From the NCBI GenBank assembly GCA_029449245.1, contig JANATF010000015.1, positions 310,001-374,000 on the forward strand: DNA of 64,000 nucleotides. Direction: 5' to 3'. Source of the DNA: Mortierella alpina. Lineage: Eukaryota > Mortierellomycota > Mortierellomycetes > Mortierellales > Mortierellaceae. Of the stretch, positions 23,141 through 34,505 are shown in pieces. The notes under the pieces are model-generated. The model saw nothing but the letters and a program-made list of their open reading frames with translations. It was not told the origin of the DNA and did not search any database. Positions within the stretch are counted from its first letter, which is position 1. Every line of letters begins with the position of its first letter. The position numbers and the translations under genes are program-made.

Positions 23141-26100
23141 ATGATCAGGATTGCCCACAAACCATCCACCGGATGCAGCATACAATACCTTGACGCTGCA
23201 TCTCAAAAATTGCTCCTGCAACGAAGCATCCCCTCTTCCAGTCTTTCAACCTTCACATCGTCAGCACGAGCCCTACACAATGCGCCCCTTTCAGTAACAG
23301 GGAAATCCTCAACCAGGACGCTCGCCACAGCCACATCAGCCGTTAGATCAAGCGTGACGAGGCGACAACTCTCGACATCTGCCGCATCCTTAGTCCCCTC
23401 ATCTTCATCCTTCTCCCATGCCACGATACACTCTTCGTCACCCTGTCTCCTTGGTCGCACCCACCAACATGCTATTTATAGCCGAGCAACGACGAAGACA
23501 GCTCAGATCCAATCCAGGAGAGGCTTCCAGTCCATGCCTGCTGCATATCAAAGCAGAGCCGTGGATGAGTTTAGTTCGCTTCGAAAGGACGGTGCTCTCA
23601 AGGGATCAAGTGGTAGCGGCTCGTCATCGTCATCAACAGGAACATCCAACGAAGAGGCGGGTATCCTGTTGGACCAGATCTTACACCCTCGCCCCCACCC
23701 ATCGGGGTTCAACAGGAAGGTCATGACACTCGAGGAGGCGATGGGAGACATCAAGCCCTTGGAGCTGAGCCCAGAAACGACTCTGATGAGGGAAATGGAA
23801 AAAGAAACTAAGGCTGCCAAAATTATTGACGGAAAGGCAATTGCAAAGTAAGCACAGACCCTTCTTTTTTTTAGGATCGAAAATTATGACCCTGACGTGC
23901 ATGGAATTCACGGACCACTAAACCAAATATCTCATCCATGTCTTTTCAACGACCTATCTGTGCCTTCTAGAGCCATTGTCAAGAACGTCAAGACAGAAAT
24001 TGAACAGTTCAAGTTGCAGAACCCAACCTTCCAACCACGCCTGGCCATTGTACAGCTCGGTGAGAAAGAGGACTCGAATGTATATGTCACCATGAAGAAG
24101 AAGACCTGCAAGCAGGCTGGAATCGAGTACACAGAGCATCACATGCCCGAGACGACTTCACTGGCTGATCTCCTGAATACCATCGCGAAGCTGAATGCCG
24201 ACCCAGCGATGCATGGAATCCTGGTTCAGTTGCCTCTGCCAGCACATATTGATGCCAAGATCGTGACAGAAGCGATCGACCCTATCAAGGATGTGGATGG
24301 GTAAGTCGCTCAAGGAAATTTGCCTTGACTTTCGGGAGAGGAAGATCGTGGCAGCAATCTTAAACGGTGTTATATCCCCTTCACAGGTTCCACACCACCA
24401 ACATTGGACGACTGGCCAAGCTCTCAACCATGCCTGACTTTGTGCCCTGCACTCCCAAGGGTGTCCTAGAGCTGATCCGCTCCACAGGCATTGAGATTGA
24501 GGGCAAGACCGCCGTTGTTGTTGGACGCAGCGATGTAGTGGTATGTGCTGCCAATATTATCTTGTCTTGTGTCAGACAGTCGCTGAATCTACACTGCAGT
24601 TCCTCAATTAACACACTCACGTTCGAATCACGAATTCTTAGGGTGCACCAACATTCCACCTGCTGAACAAGAACAATGCTACTGTGACCCTATGCCATGA
24701 CAGGACGCGCAACCTCGCAGAAACTGTATGTTCAAAAGTGGTATTTGAAGGCATAAGTGTGATACAATTTGAGGACTGCAACACTAATACTTTGTACATG
24801 ACTCGCATGATCTTAGGTCAAGACAGCTGATATTCTTGTGGTCGCGGCTGGAAAGGCCGAGTTGATCAAAGGAGAGTGGCTCAAGGAAGGTGCTGTGGTC
24901 ATCGATGTCGGCATCAATGCTCAAAAGGGTATGAATATATGACTTGTTTCAATGAAATTGCTTTAAGCCCTCCAATTGTTCGCCCACTTCACTCATCTAT
25001 ACCGTTTCCTCGAACTTCTGATATATTTCCTGATATAGATTTGACAAAGAAAAGTGGTGTCCGTTTAGTTGGCGATGTCGAGTTCTCCAAAGCGCAGCAC
25101 GTTGCTGGTCACATCACTGCAGTTCCTGGCGGTGTCGGACCTATGACGGTTGCCATGCTCATGGAAAATACGCTCCTCTCGGCACGCCGCTTCTGGCAGA
25201 CCCAGACAGAGACTCGCGTGATGACCAAGATCATGCCTCTGCCTCTTACTCTCAAGAGCCCAGTCCCCTGTGATATCGACATTGCATTGGGGCAGACTCC
25301 CAAGGTGATCAGACAGGTCGCAGAGGAAATTGGACTTGGCCCTGACGAGTTCGAGTTGTATGGCAAGTACAAAGCCAAAGTGGATCCCGATGTCCTTAAG
25401 CGTCTCGAGCACCGCCAGAATGGTCGCTATGTGGTCGTGACCGGTATCACACCAACGCCTTTGGGCGAGGGCAAGTCCACGACTGTAGTAGGACTTGTCC
25501 AGGCTCTAGGAGCGCACTTGGACAAGGTTGCATTCGGATGCGTCCGTCAGCCTTCCCAGGGTCCCACCTTTGGAATCAAGGGGGGTGCCGCTGGAGGTGG
25601 ATACTCACAAATCATTCCCATGGACGAGTTCAACCTGCACTTGACTGGAGACATCCATGCCGTCACCGCCGCCAACAACCTGCTCGCTGCCGCTATTGAT
25701 GCGCGCATGTTCCATGAGTCGGGCGCAACAGACTCGATACTGTTCAACCGCCTGTGCCCCAAAAAGAAAGGCAAGCGCACTTTTGCGCCTGTGATGATGG
25801 ACCGTCTTCAGCGCCTTGGAATCCAGAAGCAGAACCCCGAGGACCTCACCCCACAGGAGATGTCCAAATTTGTCCGTCTCGACATTGATCCCGCCACCAT
25901 TACCTGGCAAAGAGTCATGGATACCAACGATCGCTTCCTCCGTAAGATCGAAGTCGGGCGCAATGCGACAGAGCAAGGCCACGAGCGGATGACTGGATTT
26001 GATATCGCAGTCGCCTCTGAGGTAATGGCAGTGCTGGCACTCAGCGCCGACCTGAAGGACATGCGCCAGAGACTGGGTCGCATGGTCGTGGCAAGCAACC

Positions 26101-27364
26101 GTGCCGGTCAACCCGTTACAGCGGATGACATTGGCATTGGTGGTGCCCTGACGGTCCTGATGAAGGACGCGATCAAGCCCAACTTGATGCAGACCCTCGA
26201 GGGCACGCCCGTGTTTGTGCACGCTGGTCCGTTCGCCAACATTGCTCATGGCAACAGTTCGGTGATTGCAGACAGGATTGCGCTCAAGTTGGCCGGTGTT
26301 GAGCCAGGCATGGATGCCAGCAACATGGGCTACGTCGTGACAGAGGCCGGATTCGGCGCGGACATTGGTATGGAAAAGTTCTTTGACATCAAATGCCGTG
26401 TTAGCAACTTGGTTCCCAACGCTGTGGTCCTGGTCGCGACCGTCAAGGCTCTGAAGATGCATGGTGGCGGACCCGACGTTGTCCCTGGAAAGCCGCTTCC
26501 CGAGGTCTACTTAAACGAGAACCTGCCCATGCTGGAGGCGGGATGTGCCAACTTGACCAAGCACATCCAGAACGCAAAGAAGTTTGGAGTACCTGTGGTG
26601 GTAGCCATCAACAAGTTCACATCGGACACGGATGCAGAGATGGCGCTAATCCGCAAGTTGGCGTTGGAGGCTGGTGCGTCGGATGCCGTGCCCTGTGATA
26701 ACTGGGCCAAGGGTGGATTGGGAGCTGTGGATTTGGGTAAGGCTGTTGTTGAGGCCTGCGATAAGCCCAGTGACTTCAAGTATCTTTATGATGTTGAAGA
26801 GGGAATCGAGTCCAAGATCGAGACGATTGCGCGGGAGATGTATGGTGCTGATGGTATCGAACTGTCCAAGGAGGCACGCGAAAAGATCTCGACCTACACG
26901 CGTCAGGTAAATTGAGGACCTTTGCTCTACTTTTGTTTCGATGAACGGCCATTTCAACCAGCATGTTCCCCTTTTGACACTCTTTCTTTTTTGTTTCTGT
27001 GGTCACCTCAAGGGATTTGCTGGTCTGCCTATCTGCATGGCCAAGACCCACTTGTCGCTTTCTCACGATCCGACCAAGAAGGGTGTGCCAACAGGTTTCC
27101 GTCTGCCTATCCGTGATATTCGTGCCTCTGTCGGTGCCGGATTTCTCTATCCATTGATCGGCAATATGCAAACTATGCCAGGTCTCCCCACTGTAAGAAA
27201 TTTCATCTACTTTGCCGTCTCGATTGTTTGATGCTCTGCCCTTCCTTGTCAAGAAACACCCTACTAACGCCGCCATGTGCACGACTTGTTTCTTCTCATA
27301 GCGCCCATCCTTCTACGACATCGATATTGACTTTGATACCGGCCGAGTCGTTGGATTGTTTTAA
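23141..27364 (+). CDS. MIS1: Mitochondrial-type C1-tetrahydrofolate synthase (trifunctional)
   Basis: Eight exons: 23141-23847, 23971-24300, 24387-24540, 24642-24725, 24817-24928, 25039-26906, 27013-27192, 27302-27364; 1,165 residues. Residues 1 to about 225 are a Ser/Arg-rich extension with presequence character ([22 protein letters not shown]). The dehydrogenase/cyclohydrolase domain follows: [19 protein letters not shown] with its catalytic lysine, [10 protein letters not shown], and [12 protein letters not shown] near 491-503. The formyl-THF synthetase domain fills the rest, with ATP loop [15 protein letters not shown] at about 597-611 and [17 protein letters not shown] later. It catalyses three linked steps between 5,10-methylene-THF and formate plus THF. 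The family is usually 935-975 residues, so the N-terminal extension is unusually long. Every splice junction keeps phase. Together with the left-edge gene it makes a pair, probably mitochondrial and cytosolic. Confidence 0.94.
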
Positions 27365-27787
27365 GTGCCGCTCTGTATCAAAACTCAACACCGCCATGTC
27401 AGTTCCACCCAAAAACAATCGACCTCTCACAGCGATTTTCCATCATGTAGCATCCTGTCCTCACCCATCCATGTCTGTTATGCCATCTCCCTCTTTTTTT
27501 TTTTGCTGATGTCCTCCTGTATTTCGCAATACTCCCCACTCTCAAGTTGTCACGATTTTTTTTTCTTTGTTCACTTTTGAGTGTGTTTCATTATCCTCCT
27601 ATCTGCATTTTTGAAAGAAAGTGCCACTCCCATGCTCCTCAGTCAACTCTGCAACGACCTTCTCCGTAGACAACCCTCATGATACCATCCATCCAATGAA
27701 TACAGTACATATCTTTTTGAATATCTTTTTTTTTTCAGCTTGAAAACGAAACCGCTGTGGCAACTATGAGGCGGTACTTGATTCAAA
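27365..27787. other. Convergent 3' region between MIS1 and OMA1
   Basis: No gene seen. Both neighbours end here. The plus strand is T-rich, with poly(T) runs at about 27494-27504 and 27727-27736. Confidence 0.5.
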
Positions 27788-29497
27788 CTAAGATCTGTTG
27801 ATGGCGACTAAAACGTCGCGGATGCAGTGTAGAACGGTCTTGATCCTTGCCTTGAATTCTCTCATCCTGGCCGATAATACCCCTTGATTTTCTACCAGAG
27901 CAGAGAATCTCTCGATGGGACGACTCCTCAGTTCCTCTGACATCCTGAACTTCTCGCGCACCTCATGCATAGCAGCGGTGAGGTACTGCTGACGGAGCCG
28001 AGACGACGGGTGTGTTGAATGATACCATCGCCGCTGTGCATACGCCTTCAACCGTTGATTATGTTGCTCCATGACTCCGTCCAATGTCTCTGGAGCTGTT
28101 TCGGTTGTCGTCGTCGTACTCGAGTCTTGACTCTTTTTTGTGGGAGCAGAGGAAAGTAAGATCTTTTCATCGAGGGCAGCAAACTTGTCGTAGAAGCGGG
28201 CGGCGTGGATGGGATCATAGCCTGCAAGGGCCATAATTTTGAGTGAGATCGTGTCGGCTTCTATCTCGAGCGCTTGCTTCATGGGGTTATTAATCATTGT
28301 AGCTCGTGTCGTCGATGCGATGGCCATGGGCAGACAGCTCATGGACGGACCAAGATGCATGTGCATTCCCCATAGGGACCATTGAATGCCATCTAACCAT
28401 GAGTGAAACGTAAGGGTGTTATGGACGGCTCGTGCATGTGTCTAAAAAACAATTGCCGCGTAAAAAGAAGCGGGCACGCGAGCGAAAGAATGGGTTGGGG
28501 ACACAATATATTGCAACTTACAGATGAGCAAGTCCCGCAGACTGTGGGGCTCGCGCGCATGATCCTGGATGATATGAGCCAGCTCGTGCGCAAGCACGGC
28601 CGCAGTCAGGTCCTCGTTAAAGTCAATGAATTCAAGCATCCCGCTGCTGATGGCGATATCTTGGTTGAGCATAGCAAATGCATTGATATCCAACTGCTTC
28701 GAGACATGGACATTGATAAATCTTTTGTTGACTGTCATCAAGCTAGACTGGTCTGCCCTGTCGCTGGTGACGCCACTTGTCTCCATGGCTTTGTCGCAAA
28801 GGAACAGCTTAAGCGAGTTGCAGTCGCTTTGGATTGCCTTGAGCAGGTTCTTCATGACATGCCGAACCAGACGAACCCGGTCGTCCTCGGGATCCCTGAC
28901 CGGATCCATATCTTGGACCCATTTCTGAATGCTAGCCTTGTTCTCGTCGGCGGCCTTTGGATGGGATGTGTTTAAAAAGACCCGCCTCCATCGTCCACTG
29001 TTTGGCGCCTGCTCGAGACCCATGCCCATTATGAAGATGAAGATAATTATAGGTAGAGATTGAAAGCCCATGCGTGTCCACCTCCCCGCAGGCTTACCTA
29101 TCACGTATGGGGCTGTGGCCCCAATTAAGGAAGCGATCGCGAGTGCATGGGAAACCTCGATAGTCTTGCAGAGCGTGACCAAAGTGTCAACATGAGGCAT
29201 GTTATGGAGCTCCGCCAGAGTGGATGTATGGATGCTTCTTCCGGAGCTGGGACAGGCACTGATGACAGGTCGGATCGCCCGGCGTGGTGCAAACGAGGTG
29301 GCGGTGCATACAGAGGACAGGAGTTTGATTCGAGATGATTGAGTGGCGATGGAGGCAGGGTTACCAGGATACGGCCTTTGAACAGCGGAAGCAAAAGTGG
29401 TTGCTGCATGGCGCATTCGGTAATAGCTGGGTGATACGCTGACGGCTTGGGAGAGGCGGCTGACGTTTTGGACAGTAGTGAAAACTTTGCATGCCAT
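27788..29497 (-). CDS. OMA1: OMA1-like mitochondrial inner-membrane metalloprotease (M48)
   Basis: Two exons on the minus strand: 29497-28522 and 28392-27788; 526 residues. The first 90 or so residues are Arg/Ser/Ala-rich with little acid, ending RSIHTS, as expected of a mitochondrial presequence. Hydrophobic stretches near 118-132 and 149-160 (LPIIIFIFIMGMGL) may anchor it. The zinc site is HELAH at 304-308, with the third ligand predicted as Glu370 in LEIEADTISL. Blocks such as INVHVSKQLDINAFAM and IAISSGMLEF match M48 peptidases. OMA1 cleaves the fusion dynamin Opa1/Mgm1 and other proteins when the membrane is stressed. The C-terminal region after 400 is more variable, with a poly-Thr stretch. 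The intron interrupts the protein 17 residues after the HExxH motif. Confidence 0.88.
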
Positions 29498-30611
29498 GGC
29501 GTTGTAGAAGCAGGTAACTTATAGTAATCCTTTTTTTGTAGGTCAGAACGAGTTTCACGGCGTTTTTAGACATCATCGCGATGGGTTTATATATTACTCG
29601 TCTTCCGCAAGCACCCTTGAAAGAGGACCTCGAGAGGCCACTGTGAGGGTGAAAGAGTCCTATAGATACCTCTGCATGTAGACCATACCAGAGGGAACGC
29701 CCTTGAAACGAAGGATGTGCATTGCTTTTGTAAAAGATCGGCAGGTTTTTTGTGTCTGACTGTGCTGTTCGTCGGTAGTTTTCTCTATACTCTGTCAGGC
29801 AACCGCGCATACTGACGACTACGGAGTATCAATAAACTATTTCTCTTTGGTTTGCTACAATTTTAGGACAGCAAGCTCTCGGGTGTCTGTGCGCCATGGG
29901 ATCATAGAAAGCGGCCAAGAGATCCGCGATCGCCATCGGGGAGTGCCTGCGCAGAGCTCCAAAGACTGTTCCATCGCCCATGGACAGTGTTGGTAAAGAT
30001 AGTGCCGATGACCAGTCCCATGAATTCATGAGCTGCCTGGCCATCGTATTTGATTGAACGGAGGACTACAAAGAGCGAGGGGGACGAGGCATAGGCAGCG
30101 ATAGAAAAAAAATGTGTAAAATGCATCAAAGAACCAACTCTTTCTCCTTTCAACCTCATCTTCAAGTACGTTCTAAGTTCTACGCTTCAACCTGCATCCC
30201 TGACTGATACGTACATTTGGACGAATTTAGGCACGCTTGTCGCAATGAAGCCAAACGAGATACCTCACGTTCAACCCGAATTAGAGCTGGAACACTGTCC
30301 CAAGGAGCAAGCACCTGTCCCAGACGATGAGTGCGAAAATGATATTGGCGAGGAAGCCATGGAAAAGACAAGTGCGCTCAACATCGAGGGGAGAAAGGGT
30401 GGAAACTGTGAAAGGCATTGTAGAAACAGCTTGATTTCGGCGCGCGAAATTTCGGGGGGGGGGGATTTTTTTTTATAACTGCGATATTTAAGGGGTATTC
30501 TGCACGTGATTTACATAAATCACGTGCATACTTGGCCTTCCTTCCGTTGCCTAGAGGTTTATGATCTTCTTTTCTGACCGTAAATCATACCAATTTGTGA
30601 TTGGTCAATCA
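29498..30611. other. Intergenic region with only doubtful small frames
   Basis: Nothing is firmly supported. On the minus strand a 45-codon frame at 30418-30281 predicts one hydrophobic helix (ANIIFALIVWDRCLLLGTVF). Another stretch, about 30165-29902, reads plausibly but has no recognised domain. They could be remains of a membrane-protein gene. A G-tract followed by a T-tract lies at about 30453-30475. Confidence 0.3.
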
Positions 30612-30683
30612 AGCAAAGTCGCCCAGAGGAAGAGCGCTGGGCTCATAACCCAGAGGTCGGTGGATCGAAACCACCCTTTGCTA
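30612..30683 (+). tRNA. Initiator tRNA-Met (CAT)
   Basis: The sequence folds as a full cloverleaf without an intron. The acceptor arms are AGCAAAG and CTTTGCT. The anticodon stem CTGGG/CCCAG encloses the loop CTCATAA. The T stem is GGTGG/CCACC, followed by discriminator A. Three features mark a eukaryotic initiator rather than an elongator: the first pair is A-T, the anticodon stem ends in three G-C pairs, and the T loop is ATCGAAA instead of TTCRANN. The acceptor and T arms closely resemble vertebrate initiator tRNA. A pyrimidine-rich stretch with CTACTACTTTTGCT follows directly and may aid Pol III termination. Confidence 0.93.
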
Positions 30684-31255
30684 CTACTTTTGCTCCGCCG
30701 GAAAAGGAAACTTCCGCAACTTCAATGCGTTGCCGATAACGCTTCAAAATTGCTGCCAGAAAGCAACAATAGATCCGTTCTATGCAGCCTGAAAAAACGG
30801 CGGCCTATGAATCACCCAAAGACAAGAAAATGTGGTTTTCAGTGAAAAATAGCGATCTTGGCGAAAAAAGCTACTTGAGGTTCTGCGGAAGGTCGTTTTC
30901 GTTGGGAGAATGTTTTGGGGAGACCGTTGTTATAGAGTGCGAATAGTGTGCCCGATAGGTTTCCTCGTAAATACCTCATATCTCGGAGTTCTGTGGTCTT
31001 CCATCAAAGAATATATTACCCAGTTTCATGCTCTCCAGCATGGCCGCGATTGCTGATGACTGTTCGAAGCTGGTGTCCTGGAAAAAGTCGCAGGTGTTGG
31101 TAGGTTTGCGTGGCAGGAACTACGGCTGAACTACTGCGGGCTGTGGAGCTGTTGGATGCTCTGGAGATTAGTACTCCTTCTCCCCCTCTCCCTCTTCCTC
31201 CATTGCGGGCTAGCCTTCTCTTCCCATTTACGTCTCGCCATTTACCCTCTCTCCC
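30684..31255. other. Region between the initiator tRNA and the tetranucleotide array
   Basis: No gene recognised. It presumably includes the promoter of the downstream kinase-like gene. It becomes C/T-rich near its right end. Confidence 0.4.
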
Positions 31256-31402
31256 TTCATTCATTCATTCATTCATTCATTCATTCATTCATTCATTCAT
31301 TCATTCATTCATTCATTCATTCATTCATTCATTCATTCATTCATTCATTCATTCATTCATTCATTCATTCATTCATTCATTCATTCATTCATTCATTCAT
31401 TC
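31256..31402. repeat. (TTCA)n microsatellite, about 37 units
   Basis: An uninterrupted TTCA array of about 147 bp. It has no stop in any plus-strand frame and would read as His-Ser-Phe-Ile repeats. It ends six bases before the ATG of the next gene, so it should form most of that mRNA's 5' leader if transcription begins upstream. Confidence 0.97.
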
Positions 31403-31408
31403 CGACTG

Positions 31409-32575
31409 ATGGACTTCGAAACAGAGGCTGGCATCCTGCAATATCTGCAGTCTCGCGACAAGACGCGGAGCATTGTCGCAGTCAAGAAGCTGTCCGGTGG
31501 AAATGCCAACTACGTCTATCGCGGCACCATCGCCGAACCCCGCCCGGATCTATTTGGAGGTCGATCCACTGTCGTCATTAAGCACGCGGCTGGCCATACG
31601 GCTTCAAACAGGCAGATGGCGCTCTATGGCGAGCGAATGACTTTTGAGCAGGCCGTCCTCGGCATTGTGGCCGAAGCCAGCGACAACAGCAGCAACAACA
31701 AGGAAGACGGGAGCATCGAGACAACCTATGTCAAGGTGCCACGCGTGCTCTATTGGGACCATGAGAACAATATTGTCATCCAGGAGGATGCCGGTGTAAA
31801 ATCGACGCACCTCAAGGAGTTCATCTCGTCTCATGCCCAGCCACCAACCCCGAGGCTGGTCAAGCAGATAGGCAGTTCGCTCGGCGAGTTCATTGCGCGT
31901 CTGCACCTCTACGGCTTTCGCCATCGATCGGAGCTTTACCCGGGAAAGATGGCGAATACAGAGGCTCTGGGCCTGTCGCGTCTGATTCTCTATGATCAGT
32001 TCCCAAAGGCAGCGAAGAAGTATATGGAGGATCAGCCGCAGTTCGACCGGGAGGTGATCGACTTGGCGTCCAAGTGGGGCGGCGACCGACTGATGAACGA
32101 GCCCGAAACACTTGCCCATGGTGATTTCTGGCCAGGCAACTTCCTCGTCGGCACCTTAGCAGGACAGGGAGATGAGATCACAATCAAGCACCTGTATATC
32201 GTGGACTGGGAGATGAGCCGGTACGCACCCGCGGCGATGGATCTTGGCCAGTTCATGGCCGAGGCCTTTTCTCTCAATAAGTACCGCCACCCGTGCGAAG
32301 AGCTAATGACCTCCTTCCTCGAGACGTACTGCAAGGTCTATGGGGACCGATTGACAACGACGGATCTCAAGACCGCTGTCATTCACTGCGGAGGCCATCT
32401 GATGGCATGGACACCCTACACGGGCTGGTTCAAAGAAGACGATGAGCACGACGCCAAGGCAAGAGAAATCACTTTGATCGGTGCCGAGTTCATCAAGCGC
32501 GCCTGGATTGAGGACTGGGCCTGGATCCGCCAGGAAACTGCCTTCCGTGTAATGGTCGACCACTTGAAGCTTTGA
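31409..32575 (+). CDS. APH/choline-kinase-fold phosphotransferase
   Basis: Single-exon gene of 388 residues. The N-terminal lobe has LSGGNANYVYRGTI, a glycine-rich ATP loop, then VVIKHAAG with a probable ATP-binding lysine. The C-terminal lobe has the Brenner-type catalytic motif AHGDFWPGNFLV and the metal-binding IVDWEMSRYAPAAMDLGQF. These place it in the aminoglycoside phosphotransferase / methylthioribose kinase / choline kinase superfamily, which phosphorylates small hydroxyl substrates. The natural substrate cannot be read from sequence; antibiotic resistance should not be assumed. The ATG follows a (TTCA)n array by six bases. An AATAAA at 32596-32601 lies 20 nt past the stop and could direct polyadenylation. 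Confidence 0.85.
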   Translation: MDFETEAGILQYLQSRDKTRSIVAVKKLSGGNANYVYRGTIAEPRPDLFGGRSTVVIKHAAGHTASNRQMALYGERMTFEQAVLGIVAEASDNSSNNKEDGSIETTYVKVPRVLYWDHENNIVIQEDAGVKSTHLKEFISSHAQPPTPRLVKQIGSSLGEFIARLHLYGFRHRSELYPGKMANTEALGLSRLILYDQFPKAAKKYMEDQPQFDREVIDLASKWGGDRLMNEPETLAHGDFWPGNFLVGTLAGQGDEITIKHLYIVDWEMSRYAPAAMDLGQFMAEAFSLNKYRHPCEELMTSFLETYCKVYGDRLTTTDLKTAVIHCGGHLMAWTPYTGWFKEDDEHDAKAREITLIGAEFIKRAWIEDWAWIRQETAFRVMVDHLKL

Positions 32576-32867
32576 TCCAATCCTCCCTATATAATAATAA
32601 AGCTATGTTCAAGCGAGAGGACCAAACCAATACGTTGTAGGGTGACTGTCAGACGTGCCGTAGAAACACAAGTTGCAAGGTGAGCGAGCGAGAGAGAGGA
32701 GAGAACGAGAAAGAGAGAGTGGGAGAGAGGGGGAGAGATATGTGTGCTTCGGAGACACAGAGACAGGGCGATTGGAGAGACAAATTCGAGTCCTGAAATA
32801 TGCCAACTTGAGCGCTGTCCGATCTCGCACGTCGCTTTTTTTCTTGCTCACTTCTTCATTACTCGCC

Positions 32868-34505
32868 ATGCTTCTCACAAGACTTGCAACTGCATCAAGA
32901 AAGGATGCAGCAGCTAGACTAGTGGCTCCAGCAGTTTCCTCATTGCTGCGCTCGCGATACACTCCCGCGCAAGGCACTCATCCCCACTCAGGCATTTCCT
33001 CGTCTGGTCCATGGCATTCTCGTATTGATCGCCTTCAACGCGACTCTCGTCGCTGCATGAGTCTCACTGCCACGGGCACCAAGGATTCAACCCGCGCCAC
33101 GGCCCTCGTATACTCTACCTACGGTAGACCTGCCGAGGTTCTAAAGTAAATGGGATTCGAGCTCGGTGCTCTCAGCTTGCGCCATATCGTGAGATATTTA
33201 TCTAACGTCAACGTCTACCTTTCCTGTAGGGTCCTGAAGCACACACTCGAGCCCCCGACCGAGGACTCAGTCCAAGTCCAGTTCTTGGCATCACCCATCA
33301 ACCCTGCAGACATTAACCAAGTCGAGGGCGCCTACCCTCTCAAACCACCCATGACCACCAACCTCTACGCGTCTTCAGCCTCTTCTTCGTCGGACGAGCG
33401 ACCCCCCGTGGCTGTCGGCGGGAACGAAGGTGTCGCCATGGTGACCAAGATTGGCCCCAAAGCCGGTCATCTGTTCAAGGTCGGCGACTGGGTGGTCATG
33501 GGTTCCGCAGGCTTGGGCACCTGGAGATCGCATGGAAACTTCAAGGCAAAGGACTTGACTAAAGTCCGTGCTGTTGAAAAGATGAACGAGGGTGGGGATT
33601 CATCCGATCTGGATGTGGTTCAGTTGGCAACTCTGACCGTGAACCCGTGCACGGCTTATCGCATGCTAAGGGATTTCGGGACTCTCTCACCAGGTACACG
33701 CAGACTCTTGCAGGGATGGCCTGCGCTTTATAGCGCGCGATGCGTCAGCCTTTAAGTAACACTCGGTTTCTTTTGGAAATATCAAAATAGGTGACTTTAT
33801 CATTCAGAATGGCGCCAATTCGGGCGTGGGCGAGGCCGTTATCCAGTTGGCGAAGCCTCTGGGCGTTAAGACCATTAACATTATCAGGAACAGGCCTGGA
33901 CACGAGGAGGTGGCCGAGAGATTAAAGTCCTTGGGTGCGACCCACATCTTGACCGATGACCAATTAGGCAAACTCGAGACCAAAGAGCTAGTCAAATCCT
34001 GGGTCCAGAACGGCGAAGTCAAGTTGGGCTTCAACTGTGTGGGAGGCAAGCCCACCACAGAGATGGCACGTCTGCTCAGGTACTTGATTCTTCCTTCCTT
34101 CCTGCACAAGAGAAAACATGCTGTGATTCTGTCGGGGGGTTTTTTTGACTGAAAAGACGCTCGTTGGTTTTTCCATATAGCAAAAATGGACATCTTATTA
34201 CATACGGAGCCATGTCTCGTCAACCTCTGATCCTTCCTGCGAGTTTGCAAATATTCAAAAACGTTCATGCCTCTGGATTCTGGCTCACCGCTTGGAGCGA
34301 CCAGCACTCTTCTGAGGAGCGCCAGGAAATGATTGACCGTGTGCTTGAGAGCATGAAGCAAGGTCAGTTTGCGGAGGTCAACTGTACCAGGAACCAATGG
34401 TCCGTCATATCTCCAGATGTCTCTGCCTTGGAGGGACGGCTATTGGAAGCTGTCAAGAAGGCAACCTCGTCTGGATTCGGAAAGCAAGTCTTCGTCATGG
34501 AGTGA
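32868..34505 (+). CDS. ETR1: Mitochondrial trans-2-enoyl-CoA/ACP reductase
   Basis: Four exons: 32868-33145, 33230-33693, 33791-34079, 34181-34505; 451 residues. The first 70 residues (MLLTRLATASRKDAAARL..., ending RRCMSLTATG) form a presequence. The catalytic part is a medium-chain reductase: FLASPINPADINQVEGAYP contains the expected active-site tyrosine, followed by VGGNEGVAMV and VGDWVVMG. The NADPH-binding fold has IQNGANSGVGEAVIQLAK. The protein ends in GFGKQVFVME. It carries out the last reduction of each cycle of mitochondrial fatty acid synthesis (yeast Etr1, human MECR). CEM1, which catalyses the first step of the cycle, is 14 kb upstream. All phases agree. Confidence 0.93.

Noticed and set aside
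25605-26462. Long minus-strand open frame of 285 codons
   Set aside because: It is antisense to the conserved formyl-THF synthetase exon of MIS1 and has no family features; biased codon use explains it.
30281-30418. 45-codon minus-strand frame with one hydrophobic helix
   Set aside because: Too short, no family match, and overlapped by a competing plus-strand frame; kept only as a remark in the intergenic entry.
31256-31402. CRISPR-like array
   Set aside because: A pure 4-bp tandem repeat with no spacers; nothing in the window resembles a CRISPR array.
31110-31581. Plus-strand frames encoding His-Ser-Phe-Ile repeats
   Set aside because: They arise because the TTCA array has no stop in any frame; no flanking coding features support them.
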